Shown: positions 46,530 through 60,660 of the stretch, one piece after another
Layout of the letters: every line of letters begins with the position of its first letter
Position numbering within the stretch: position 1 is the stretch's first letter
Assembly (NCBI GenBank): GCA_020726505.1
Contig: JAHLEZ010000001.1
Span: 4,402,001 to 4,466,000 of the forward strand
Origin: Leptodontidium sp. MPI-SDFR-AT-0119
Lineage: Eukaryota > Ascomycota > Leotiomycetes > Helotiales > Leptodontidiaceae
Direction: 5' to 3'
DNA length: 64,000 nt
Program-made: the position numbers and the translations under genes
Notes under the pieces: model-generated
Seen by the model: the letters and a program-made list of their open reading frames with translations, nothing else
Database searches by the model: none
Told to the model about the DNA's origin: nothing

Positions 46530-49500
46530 GATGAATGTTATTATTAAGTCTTGCGGACGAGGTATTCGTCTCGAATGTAGCAGGAGCGGGGGAGAGAGAG
46601 AAGGAGAAAAGAGCAATCATAAAAAGGAAAGAGCTCTCTGTTTTGATCTTTCCTGGTTCCTGGATGCGCATCTTGCGCCGTCACCAGAGATCGTAGAGTG
46701 ATATGGCAATCGACCATGGACATCCAGTAATATCATGCAATAGATTGGGGACAGGGTGATTGCCAGTAAGACGTGGGGATATAAAAGCGTGTTGCTATGC
46801 AACTAAGGTGAGACTGACTGGATGGTAAAGATGATACTCACAGTGCTAGTTTGGGATGATGTTTGTTGTTGACACGGTGTGCAGGGAAGAAGGGTTGTTC
46901 AGTGCCAGCACATGAGAACGAGCAGAGGAGAAGAGGCGGGAGCAGAGGGCGGACGAGGGTTGGTTGGCGGTCGTGCCCAAAGATCCCAAAGTTCCTAATA
47001 CCGGATTGTGAAGATCGCGGACAGGGAAGCACTGTGTTGACGAGGAGGGCTCAGATGGGATCCTGGCATATGACGAGTAACGAGCGAGCAAGACTGAGTC
47101 GCGGGCGGGTAATTGCTGGGACAGCACTGGGCGGGCCAGCTCAGAACCTGGAAGTGATGTAAATTGAAGCACAAAACAGACCAAAGGTAATAATGGGCTG
47201 GGTTGAGTTGGATTGCGTGGGTAGGTTTTGCTTTTGCTTTTGTTTTGTAGAGAGCTTGGAGGAGGGGAGGAGGGAGAGACGGAGAGACGGAGGGGTGGAG
47301 GAGAGAGAAGAAAGAAGGGATCTAGCATTTCCCCCTCACTCATGTAGAAGGCTTTAGCTTTCCTGAGCTGCACTGCGTTGCGCTGCATGGGCACGGTATG
47401 GTACTGCTCCCCCTCGCCTTGATTCCGCACCGCAGTTGATATCGAGTGCTGTAGCGCAGAGGCACCGCAACCGCACCAAATGCTGGTCTTGCCGCTGCCG
47501 CCGTGGGCCAATGACGACGTTGCTGCAGCTGCAGTACTGTAGATGGTACGTACAGGACAGTAGCCCCTAGCCGCATCCACGGCATCGGCTTCAAAGATAT
47601 CGTATTAAGTCATCAAGAGAAACATAATTTTCTGTAAGTAATCCCGACGTCCCATCGTCGCTCGATCACTACTGGCTGTTTGATGAAAAACTAACCAGTG
47701 ACTGCGATTCCACCATTAGATTCTGCGGCCCGCCCGAGAGTGTTCCTCCGATTTCATAGATCGTGCGGTACGTATTCTGGAACCTCATATGCCTTGCCCT
47801 TATTCAAGACGCCAATGCCTCAATATCTTACCATTCCAAACCACTAACAGTTGCTCCAGGTCCAGGCTCTAGCCCAATCCTACCCGACTTGGGAGTCTTA
47901 AGTAGACGAACAATCTCTTTCGCATGGCCTGACTGAAAGGATCTGAATATTTTGCATTCAACAGCCTATTTCGGGCATCCCATCTCGAAAGAGACTTTCC
48001 TTGAGCAGCGGCCTTGCATGAAGTTTCAAGATGACTGTGATGTGGTGAATCCTGGGTAGTTCCCGAGCAGCGCCTTGGCGGGCAAGGAGTAAGTCCCGAG
48101 TCCGGAGAGGGCTTCCTTGAGTTCTTTTCTTATTTCTCCTTTTTCTTTAACTTAAATGATGTCATCTTTGAAAGGTTGTATTCTGTGTGATCATTTCGTA
48201 TGAGCTGTCATCCAGCTAAGATGCGATAAAATAAACCTCATCCCATAATCTTGTGTGGTATGTATAATAATCTGTGAGAGACGGCAGAAAGTTCAATCGT
48301 CTGACTCTGACCTGGTCAGGCCTTGAACAGCTAACCGAGAGAGCAGTCTTTCCAGAAACGACCTGCACACAAGTGACCAGCCGTCCAGAGATCCACCAGA
48401 ACAGCCTTGTTTTGTGGAGCAAGTCTCCCGTTGACGAATTTGTGGCGAACCTTATATGCGCCCCTTTTTCTCAATCATGGAAGGTCTTGAAACATCTGTG
48501 CTAGGTTTCCAAGAACTCAAGCCCATTTCCCCAAAGCCTTTCCTTCCAGGAAAGTGAGAGTCAGGTCCAACCTCAAATTGCCATGATGAAAAGTCGCACG
48601 AAAAGAGCTCTCTGCTGTGTTACCGATCGTTGGATTCAACGTCTCGGAAGGCCGGGAGGTGCACACGATGTTTCGGTTCGTTGGACCCCTAGTAGTCAGC
48701 CACTAGCATCATCTCACTCCAGTCGAGGCGTGATTTCGGCGTGCAGAATTCTAGACTTTTGGCTCCGAGCCTATCAAGAGCGTATTCACCGCTGGATGTT
48801 CAGGGCTTTCTCAGCAACTTGCTGATGCACGCGACAAGCAGAGCCACGAATTTATGGGCGAGCCATGGCCCTCCACGCTGAGCCCTGGTAGACACGTAAT
48901 GATTCCAGGCTCATAATCAGATAATCCCTCACTAACTGACTGTACTGTACTTGTGTTTTTGCTGGCAGGCGCTGCTGACATGGTGAAGGTGTGAGATACT
49001 GCTGAGAAAATATAGCCGATGATTCCATCGCGGCCTGAAGGAGGACAACCACAACAGAGGAAGAGAGACATCGATTTCCAAATGCGACCATTGCCAAACT
49101 TGAGGGGTCGGATCTGGGATCTGGATGGGATCTTGACGGGCTTGCCTTCCTAGTGCTGATCCTCTTGTGTGGGGGGGAGGTTCTTGATGAAACTTATTTG
49201 TAATCACCGTGAGGAACGAGAGCACGAGGCGTTGGAGGCAAGCGAGGAGGAGCATGAAAACAACAACAACCAGAGTGGATGCGCTTCCACTCTTCATTGT
49301 ACGCACTAGACTCTCAGATACTTGTAATTCAGCTCGCTTCCCAAGGAAACGGTGATTCATGAATAGAGTGCTCCAAGGCTTGGTTTCGTTGGCATCGAGA
49401 AAAGCAAGTTTACATGAAGTCATACAAAGGAATGATCAGCCGGTTCTGACACTGCTGAGAGCCAGGGGAGGAGAGGATCTTGAATTCAATGCCAAGACAG

Positions 49501-49630
49501 GATTTCTTATCATCACGTGCGATAAAGTCAACCATTGCAACCCCGTCGCAACCACGCGACGACGCGACGAGCAAAAACACGACGTCCAGGACCACATCAA
49601 CCGCAAGGAGTCCAGGACAGTTCGATAAAT
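46530..49630. other. 3.1-kb non-coding region between divergent ART and Dpb11-like genes
   Basis: Several long chance frames (for example 46846-47580 minus, 48932-49423 minus) look like pyrimidine/purine-biased non-coding DNA, with no domain. Near 47250-47320 is a strand-biased GGAGA/GAGGG tract. Probably long promoters and leaders. Confidence 0.5.
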
Positions 49631-52348
49631 ATGGCAGAATACGATAGGCATGTGTCTCATAATATTGTTCCTTTGAATGGATCCGCTGATGTCCCTGCAC
49701 CCTTGTACGGCTATGTGATATGCTGTACTTCAGTGCCGGACGAGAAGCGCGTAAGTTTACCTCCAGCTGTGACATTCCTTGAGTTATTGCTCTAATTGAT
49801 TGCTAACTAACCCATTTGTATTGCAGACCCAATTGGCGGAATATGCTAAACAAATGGGCGCCATCCATACATATGACTTAACCCTCGATGTCACCCACCT
49901 CATTGTTGGAGAATACGAAACCCCGAAATTTCGATATGTTGCACAGAAGAGGCTGGATGTTCTGCCGATGATGATAACATGGATCGAGGCTGTTAGGGAA
50001 CTATGGATCAATGATCAAGAAATCGATATGCCTTTGCTAGAGCAGCAACACAGGATGCCTACATTTCACTCTCTGAGGTTCAGTATGACGGGCTGCGATG
50101 ATCGTAAGACGAATGGCTCCTGGCCTTTATATATTGCTAACAGATGTGCGAAGCTACGGAAAGGTTGGAAATAGCGGCTCAAGTCAAGGCCAACGGGGCG
50201 ACTTACGAAGGCGACTTGACAAAATCCATCACCCATCTGATATCGTTCCGTACAGAGGGCGCCAAATACAAAGCTGCCAAGTCCTGGAAGCTGAAGATTG
50301 TGTCCATCGAGTGGGTACGGGATAGCTTGGAAAGAGGAATGATTCTAGACGAGAAGCTGTATGATCCAGCATTACCCCCAAACGAACGAGGGAAAGATGC
50401 TTGGGACAAGACAGCCCCGAAGAGGAGGACTTCGTTAGGAAAACGATCACGAGATGAAAGTAATGCCGGTTTAAACGGGGGTAGGAGAAAGCTGAGGAGG
50501 ACAGCCAGCACAAAATTGAGCACCCAAAATGAACAAATATGGGGGGATATTGTTGGAGGCGGAGTAGGAGGCAGCATAACACAGGTCAACCGCAGCGGCC
50601 AATGGGGAACGAATGACGAAGAAACTCCAAAGCCTAATCCTCGCCCGGCGAGCACAGAACAACAGAAACCAATCCAATCAATGCAGTCAACGATCGAAAA
50701 CAAGCGACCTTTAGAAGGCATATTTAGTGGGTGCCGATTTTATACGGACGGATTTCCACCAGAAAGGTCACAAATCCTCCATGGGCATCTTTTTTCAAAC
50801 GGGGCCGAAGTTGTGGAAACGATTGAAGCCCTGGTAATGCAGTCAGGAAATCAGCAGCCAAATCGACTTTTCAGGATGCTGCCTCACGACCTGCCAGTTT
50901 CTGACTTCCCCCCGCTACCGGATTCTCAATTGCCAATTGAGACGATAACTTTTTGGTGGCTGGAACGATGTCTTCACCACAAAAGGTTTTTAGATCCTAA
51001 TGATCATGTTATTGGTCGGCCATTTCCGGCTTTTCCCATCGAAGGATTCTCTGCGATGATCATTTCATCTTCCGCTTTCGCTGGAATAGACTTGCTTCAC
51101 TTCCAGAGAGCTGTTGAGCTGCTTGGCGCCATCTATAGCGAAGACTTTACGCCGAATTCTTCTGTTCTAGTAATAAAATCTCTAGCTGGTCTGAGAAGAG
51201 ACAAGTACGATCACGCTCAGGAATGGAAAGTTCCTATACTGAGCGCGGACTGGATATGGGATTCAATCTCAGCTGGGACAAAACTTCCAACATCCAAATA
51301 TCGCTGCAGATCTCAGAAGAGATCAGACTCCTTGCCAAATACTGGTGGTTCGAAGCCCGCTCCTGGACACAATCGGACGAATAGCGAAATCTCGAAAACG
51401 ACACCAAGAATGAGTAGTCATTCTTCCAAGTCATCAATGAAACCACCACCAGCAAATTCAGGACTGGATGATTCAGCTTTCTCTACCGATGCACCCTCTT
51501 TGAAGCCATCAATGAAACCGCCGCCAAATATGGGAATCGATAGTACTGCCTTTTTCACGGAAGACCCCACCGACGAACCTGCTCAGACATCAACAAAGCC
51601 ACCACGAACCTCTAGACGAGACGACACTGCATTTTCGACAGAGGAGACCGCAGCTCCCGCACTTGACGAGCCAGAAGTGGAAGACGTATCTAGTGACATT
51701 GCTCTCAAGGAGGAATATCACACACAAGGCTTCCCCTCCGTGCCAGATATATGTCCAACACTTTCAGAGGACGTCTCGCAGGATCTCGCGTACAACACCA
51801 AACCCCTAACAGAAATCGCTGGTAACTCACCAACAAGAACAGTGTCCACCGCTCCCGCACCATCAAACCACCCCGCTCCAAGGCACGAAGAAGGCCTGAC
51901 AAGCGCAATCTCAACTCTCCTCGCGAAAGCAAAGACAGCCTCATCGCACAACGTCCCTGAGCCACGCAAGCGCGGCAGGATTATCGGTCGCATCCCAAGC
52001 AACATTTCTACAGGCTCGAACCGCTCTCGAGACACCTCTGTGGATTCTACAGCCACACACGGCCATCCCGTCGAGTATCCGCCCTACAACGACTCAACGC
52101 CAAATGACCGCATCCAAATGCTCCTCAATGGCGATAAGCCCACAGAAGCAGCTGATAGCCAACCACCAGCTACGCAGCTACAATACGAGGATACAGAAAG
52201 TAATGAAGCGCGAGAAGTGCTTATGGCTAAGATGAGAGGACAAAAAGTGGAGAAGAAGGGTTTGAAAGAGAAAACTGTTACATTGGGGGATTATGTCGAG
52301 CAGCCTAGAGCTACAAGGAGGACGGCTGGGAGAGGTGCATTAAGATGA
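49631..52348 (+). CDS. Four-BRCT replication/checkpoint scaffold, Dpb11/Rad4(Cut5)/TopBP1 family
   Basis: Three exons: 49631-49750, 49827-50103, 50154-52348; 863 residues. The second junction is GTAAGA...GCGAAG with a GCTAAC branch 13 nt before it, giving DDPTERLEI. BRCT1 (about 27-110) holds YGYVICCTSV, DVTHLIVGEYETPKFRYVAQ and MMITWIEAV. BRCT2 holds GATYEGDLTKSITHLISF, WKLKIVSIEWVRDSL and ILDEKLYDP. BRCT3 (LEGIFSGCRFYTDGF to ITFWWLERCL) and BRCT4 (GFSAMIISSSAFAG to ILSADWIWDSI) follow. This order matches fission-yeast Rad4, which links phosphorylated Sld3/Rad9 to replication initiation and ATR activation. The C-terminal third is disordered with KPPP...AFSTE repeats and a conserved-looking LQYEDTESNEAREVLMAKM near the end. 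Confidence 0.93.
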
Positions 52349-53326
52349 TATGACATGAAGTGATATGGAATACAATGGGCACGAGTGTCGTTGGCTACTA
52401 CTGTTTATATCTATGGTTGGATGGAATGGATTCATGACTTGGACAGAAATAAATACAGAATTTAACATATTCCCCTTCGCTTGCAAAGATGCGACGTTGT
52501 GGAGGTAATAACGGGTGCAAGTGCATTCTACGCCACGCTGAGACTACGCTTGATTATTATGTATATGTACCCACGTCAAGCAGTTGTCCTCGCTGTTTCT
52601 GCCATGCAGTCATCTTGCGTAGACTGGCGTTGCGTTGATATTGCCAAGATTACCGAGAAAATTGGCTTTACTGTGTTCAAGATGTTGATTAGATGTACTA
52701 CCTCCGAGGTTTCAGATTGCAGCCAGTTTAATGAGTACCAGTTACAGTGTTTTTGTGTCACTGGGCTTTGAATCCTGTTCTCCTACTTTGATATCATACC
52801 ATATCATTTCCTTCTCTTTTCAATTTCACTTTCACTTTCGCTTCGCTTCGCTTGATTGTTGATATTCCATTTCCCGACATTGCAATTAGCAAATACCCCT
52901 CTTTCACTTACCCATTACATTACTTAGCCTTCCCTATTTAATTGTTAGCAATTTACCCGTTCCAGTTCCAATTATTCTATTAAAAGATAAAGGCCCCACC
53001 TAAATATGAGCACATGCCCAAACCCTGGGTGCTATTTCCCAGTTTTCTTGGCTCGCTCACTAAAGTCACGCTTCATGGAGAGAGCATTCCAATTGTTGTT
53101 TCATGGAGTCAATTCTGCTATGGAAACCTGAACCATCCTCCCGAAAGCAAATGCAGAGTCAAAAGCAAAAACATTCGGTTCCTATCCTGCTGCAAGGGGT
53201 ATTTTCCAGATCCTTCAACGCCAAATGAGGGAAGAAAACGCTCCAAATTGCCATCAACATGGCATACACGACGATTGTGCTGTGTATGGTGAGAAGAGAA
53301 TAAAAAAACTAAGAGCCCGAAGCGTT
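52349..53326. other. Intergenic region
   Basis: No supportable gene; AT-rich T/C tracts around 52790-53000. Confidence 0.45.
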
Positions 53327-53701
53327 CTAGCGTTCGGGTTCTAGGTCAGGATCGTCAGGATAGTCGATCTCCTTGCTCTCTGGATCAATCTCCTCTCCAT
53401 CAGTGTTGTCTTGTCCCGCTGAGCACTGGCCAGCCCGATAATCAATAGCATCGTTAGTGCTGAAATAGGATTGGGGATTGACAATGATTCCTGGACCATA
53501 AGCGACTGGTAGAAGAGTGACAGGCGGAACCCATGTACCTGGAACAACTTCTCCCCTCGCAATGGCCACAACCCGGATTTTCATGACGGGCCTTTCGGCA
53601 AATACCCCCTCCGCATCGTTGCAGGCAGTAATACAGGAGCGAGCTGTATTGGCGCGGTAAGAAATTCTTCTCCCACGGGGAGTAGTGTTCAGACTTGACA
53701 T
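53327..53701 (-). CDS. Hypothetical protein with acidic C-terminus
   Basis: 124 residues from the Met at 53701. An in-frame extension to 53866 would add 55 residues but looks like leader. Visible features: a basic N-terminus (TTPRGRRISYRANTARS), a hydrophobic beta-like middle (VMKIRVVAIARGEVVPGTWV, then PVTLLPVAYGPG) and a strongly acidic tail (ESKEIDYPDDPDLEPER). No family recognised, no signal peptide. The bias is plausible for a real protein but I cannot exclude chance. Confidence 0.4.
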   Translation of the reverse strand: MSSLNTTPRGRRISYRANTARSCITACNDAEGVFAERPVMKIRVVAIARGEVVPGTWVPPVTLLPVAYGPGIIVNPQSYFSTNDAIDYRAGQCSAGQDNTDGEEIDPESKEIDYPDDPDLEPER

Positions 53702-54577
53702 GATTGCGATCTGTCCTTCTTTGGATGTCGGTCTTTCTATCCTCAAATAGTATCTGTATCCATTGAAGCAAGTCCTTGATGTGTATTGTCCGCCCAAGGA
53801 GAGAAATCGGAGGCAAAGGAAGTGAAAGGGGGTGTCAGCTGACATGTGTTGATGCTTAGCGAGCACCGCAACACCCTATGGAAAGACTTTCTGAAGTTGC
53901 CTGGGTGAAGAAAGTAACTATAGTTACCATCTGGTCGACTATGGTCGTCATTCAAGAATTATTGGGGCTGGAGGAAGAGCGACTTTGAATAAGGTCCCGA
54001 TCTGAACCAGTGACCCTTGCCCTTGGATTGGCGCTAAGGTGGGTAGACAGCAGCAGATGTCTGTAGAAATGCGCAAGCGAATAGCTTCGTAATGGCGGCG
54101 AGTGCCCACATATTGACGAGTATCCTGCAAATCCTCGGCTCATTGAATTGGCATTGTGAGTTCTCTTTTCCTTGATATGGTCTGCATGCCTTTCATTGCA
54201 GTCTAGTCGTCGAGTTTCGAACTGATGTGGGGATTTGAAATGACAATGGTAAGAGTACCATGAATATTACACATAAATTTGCTGGCTGAATTGCAAGTAA
54301 AGAGGCATTTGATTTGGAAGTGATCCTCATGCCGGAGAACATAATCGATTTCTTGAGCGCAATCCATCTAGGTAGATTACATGCCCATAGAAGAACCCCG
54401 GTCTCTCGTGCCAGCCCTGATACACAGTATTTCCACCCATGACTGTAGGATGATCCTTAGAAAGCTGCCAGAATGGCGTATGCCTTCTTGCATGCTAGAA
54501 GTCCCCTTGCCCACCTCTCAAAGAGAGCAGCTGAGAAACAACCAATCAGCAAGTGCTACTCACTCCGTACAAACGCA
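53702..54577. other. Intergenic region
   Basis: No gene recognised. Confidence 0.4.
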
Positions 54578-55363
54578 TCACAATGAATCAATAATGCCCG
54601 GCCACTTAGTATCCATGGTCTTAGCATCATGGTGGAACTCTCCAAAGTCAGCCTCACGGCGCTCCTCTTCATCCTCATAGACTTTGACAAAGCTCTCATG
54701 CTCATCGCCCAAAGCACCAGTCTCTCCCTCTTCTTCCTCATCATCATCATCGTCGTTGTCGTCGTCATCATCAGCATCATCATAGTCCTCGTCACCCTCA
54801 TACGCAGCAATACCACCCCAAGAGACCTTCTTCTTCTTCTTAACATGACCAGTCTCGACCTGCTTCGGCTCCAGCAACTTGCCCTCCGCACGCGCACGTC
54901 GAACATCATTTCCAATCATGTCCAGAGCCAACCGAGCCATCTTCTGCAGACCCTTGAAGATCTGCTCGGATACGCTGTACTCGTCCTGGAAGGGCTCCGT
55001 ATCGGTTGTCGGGTTCTTTTTGAGTTTCTTTCGGGCCTCAGTGAGACACTTGTGGGCATAGCTCCTGCGGACGTTGGTGTCTTGGGTAGAGTACATGGCG
55101 AGGAGGCAGCAGGCGGCACCGTAGTGGTAACTGGTGCGAGAAGTTGTGGGCAACTCGTAGATTTCTTCGAGGCAACCGATCGCTGTCTCGCGCTCATCTT
55201 TGGTGGTGGAAGGTGTCTCGAGTGTGCGCTTAGCCTAGAGATTCGAGTTAGATTGAGATGCCAGAGCGGAAATGAATCTTGCCTTTTCAATTGTAACTCT
55301 GGTAACCTCACTGAAGGTCAATGGAGCGACGAGGGCCAGATCGGTAGGGGCAAAGGCAGACAT
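54578..55363 (-). CDS. Acidic conserved-looking hypothetical protein
   Basis: Two exons, 55283-55363 and 54578-55234; the 48-nt intron begins GCAAGA after AAG, has a CTAAC branch and ends CTCTAG, so it appears to be GC-AG. Joined product 245 residues. Residues 1-150 are helical (FSEVTRVTIEKAKRTLET, TAIGCLEEIYELPTTSRTSY, EARKKLKKNP, GLQKMARLALDMIGNDVRRA). Then a basic KKKKKVSWGG, a long Asp/Glu run (about 180-200) and a C-terminal HDAKTMDTKWPGII. The layout resembles nuclear/nucleolar chaperone-like proteins, but I recognise no family. An alternative GT donor (GTTACC) seven codons earlier would also keep frame. Confidence 0.6.
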
Positions 55364-56339
55364 GGTGAGAGTCGATCTGCGCAGAGGACGCGTCCTTGCT
55401 GTTTGTTCTGGGGTTGAGGAGGTTTCTTGTTCGAGAAAGCCACAGGGTGAGCTATCTGGCAGACAGCAATTTCGAAAGCTACAGTCAAAGGGAAGTTGGA
55501 TGCAAAAGCTCTGGTCCGTGAAAGAACCAGATGGATCTATGCTGTAGGAAGAGAGTTGATTGTGGGGAGACCTTGAGTGCAGTGGGGCTGTGGCCTTAAT
55601 CGATTCACCCCGACAAAACACGACTTCGAGTTTGAACTAGCGTGGTGCATAGTGGAACTAGGCGACGTTTAAATGTAAATGACGGTGAACGTTCTTAGCG
55701 AGGTAGGCAATCGTTATCGCGGTTGCAAGAGCAAAATGGAATGGAATGTTTACGCTGGTTTGGCGAGAAAGCTTAGCGAGACCCCCTGGATCCCACACTT
55801 TGGCTCCGCAAGACAACGAAGACAGATGTACTTCCCAAGACATTAATACTGAGACAAAAGCTCCAGAAATAACTTAGGACCTTAAAGCAAATTAGCTTCA
55901 AGCTGCTTCTACCATGTCAAACATTTATTGAGAAAATTCATTGTACCTGCCTCAACTTGCTGGCATTTATAAATTATGAAAGGAGATGTACGGCTGGAAG
56001 GTACTCTAAAGTCCGGAAACTCTGCTTATTATTCGACTCAATGACGCATTAAATTGTGTATCAAGTCCCTAGTAAGCAGGTTTTATGATCAGACCAGAGA
56101 TGACAACCACGACAACCAACCGCCTGTGGATTTGGAAGTCTTTCATTCCAACCCACTTCCATCAATTACTCACAGAGGCAATTAATTCCTCATCCCACCA
56201 AAAAACTCAACAACAATTTTCTAGAGAATGGACTCAGTACATAATCATTGATAAACAGTATGTCGTTCACTATATATAATTTTCACAGCAGGCTTCACCC
56301 AGATCCCACGCCCAAATGTCGCAAATTCGTCGCGCAACC
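55364..56339. other. Intergenic region
   Basis: Promoter of the acidic protein gene and 3' flank of the dialkylglycine decarboxylase. No gene seen. Confidence 0.45.
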
Positions 56340-58472
<2,133 letters not shown>

Positions 58473-60660
58473 ATGTCTCAGGCGGCAGATAACTTTTCCC
58501 ACCTGCCAGTTTCCCGTCCCTACCGATCACACAAAATCCGAGCGTGCGATGCTTGTCGGAAACGAAAAGTGCGCTGTGACGTTGAATCCATAGGGAATAA
58601 CTGCCAGATATGCCGGGAGCAAGGGAAAACCTGTCAGTACTCGGTGGAGCAGAAGCCCTCTCGTGTCAGAAGACTGCCCCCTTCCGATCCATCCTTAGGC
58701 GAACGCCAAAACAATACCCCTGGATTGAAGCGAAGCCACGCATTGATTCATGATTCGGGGAGTCTCAATACTCCAGATCCAGCTACGCAGTCCTGGGAAT
58801 CTTCTCGTATGCCAAGGCATGGCTTGGCGAATGATGATCCAAGAAGTTCTGATAAGGGAAGGCACTCTCTACACATCGTCGGTCCTGCCGTCTCATCGGA
58901 TGCTCATGTCTTAGAGCAGTATATGTCCCCGGGCTCACCAGAGGGGAGAACAAGTGACAACCCGTACAGTGTTTACTTCTCAGACCCTTCGAAGCCTATT
59001 CTCTACAAAAAGGTACCGAGAGGAAGGGTCGGTTTGTCAATAAACGACAACGCTGGCGTGAAGCAGCGAGAGATATTTGAACAGATACTCTACCCGAATG
59101 CATCTCAGATTCGTGAATTGTAGGTGTATTTCTTTAGATGATAATAGTTTGATTATGCTCATATCGTCAGGTATCTTACAAAAATCCACCCCGCGTTTCC
59201 AATTCTCGACGAGAACTTGCTCAAAGACAGTTCGGCAAATCAAAGCAGAGGATCTGCTGCTTTACTATGCGATGTCTATGCTAGTTCATTGGTATATTGG
59301 AACAAAGCACCAATCTCAGCAGGCAGGTCGCGCCCGGATCAGCGATATGCATGGAATCTTGCTGTCCAAGCCTTGGCAGATGATTTCCTCGGCCCAGATC
59401 TATCAACCCTTCAAGCCGCCATCGTGGAACTAAATGGCCGACCAGTCTACTCCATCATTGGGAATGTGGTCAACAATGGGCGAGCGGTAGCTTTGTCCTA
59501 CAGTTTGGGTGTCAACAGAAATCCGAGTCAGTGGATTATCTCACCCTGTGAAAAGGCTCTACGCACAAGGCTTTGGTGGGGAGTATTGATTCATGACCGA
59601 TGGTAACACTTCCTGAACAATTATCTCGAAAACTTGCTGACTATAATGCACCTCAGGGGCAGCTTTGCTCATGGGACGCCTTCGAATATAAGCTCAAAGC
59701 ATTACGATGTACCAATACCAAGTGTAGAAATGTTGATACCAAGCGGCTCGGTCTCTGTCGAACACCGGAGGTCTTCCGAGAGCTTTATCGCGCTGTGCCA
59801 TTTGTCCGAGATCCTAGGGCAAGCATTACCCCTAATCTACGATCTTGAAGGTCAAACCCAGAAAGACACTTCAAAATTCATACGACGGATAGAGGCAGAC
59901 TTGGACAAGTGGGAAGACGCTCTACCAGATTATTTGTCAAGTACATCCCCCAATGCGTCTATCTCCGGATCAAGTAGTCTCCGCCTTTGCTTCTTGTCTC
60001 TGAAAATGTTGATCTGCAGAATTTCATTACATGTGAGTGCACAATTCCTACCGCTTGTATATCTTCTTACATGGTGGGAATCCAGAATGTTTCGCAGCAG
60101 GGATCGACCGAAGCAATTGAGGCCTATAGATTTCGACAAGTTGAGTCCAGATGTGCAGCACAGGCTATCGTGGACTTCATCACATCCCTGAAGACTTTCC
60201 AGCTTGCCGAGTTTTGGCTTCCTTGTAGGCTCGTCACCATAACACCGGAGGTTATTTACTGATACATTCTGATTTAGACACCGCATACTATTTAACATCG
60301 ACCATTACCTTGTTGTTGCGTTTCGCCGTGGAGACAACCGAAGATTCCGTTGCTGAGACCTGTGTTTCCAGAGTAAAGATGTTTACTTCATGGCTTCGAC
60401 ACGCTAGAGAGGTTGATGACTGGGACTTGGCAGAAGACTGCCTCAATAATTGCGAGGGAATCATTGCTAGGATGACAGATAATGGTCGTCCTCACCAAAA
60501 AGCTGTACCTGAAACACCGCCCGCCAATTTCTTCGAAGCTGAACCACCAAATGACTGGTTGGATGCGACATTGCCTGTTTATTATGGCCCAATGGATGGG
60601 TCTGGCCAAATTAGAGATCTATGGGATATGTTTGGCTTTGATGAGCAGTTCCCTGTATGA
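58473..60660 (+). CDS. Zn2Cys6 transcription factor with fungal-specific TF domain
   Basis: Five exons: 58473-59119, 59171-59602, 59657-60032, 60086-60224, 60278-60660; 658 residues, GT-AG throughout and in frame. The zinc cluster (about residues 25-52) is C-x2-C-x6-C-x8-C-x2-C-x6-C, starting ACDACRKRKVRC and ending KTCQYS. The fungal_trans/MHR domain begins at YLTKIHPAFPILDENLL and includes RTRLWWGVLIHDRW, FAHGTPSNISSKHYDVPIP, QLAEFWLPY and TAYYLTSTITLLLRFAVET, the standard sub-motifs of utilisation-type regulators. The C-terminus has LPVYYGPMDGSGQIRDLWDM, possibly part of an activation region. Head-to-head with the dialkylglycine decarboxylase gene, suggesting but not proving that it controls it. 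Confidence 0.92.

Noticed and set aside
46846..47580. Minus-strand open frame of 244 codons upstream of the ART gene
   Set aside because: Low-complexity Pro/Ser/Leu composition from pyrimidine-rich DNA, no domain or splice support.
48932..49423. Minus-strand frame with a hydrophobic segment
   Set aside because: Single hydrophobic run is easily produced by chance; no family, no splice context.
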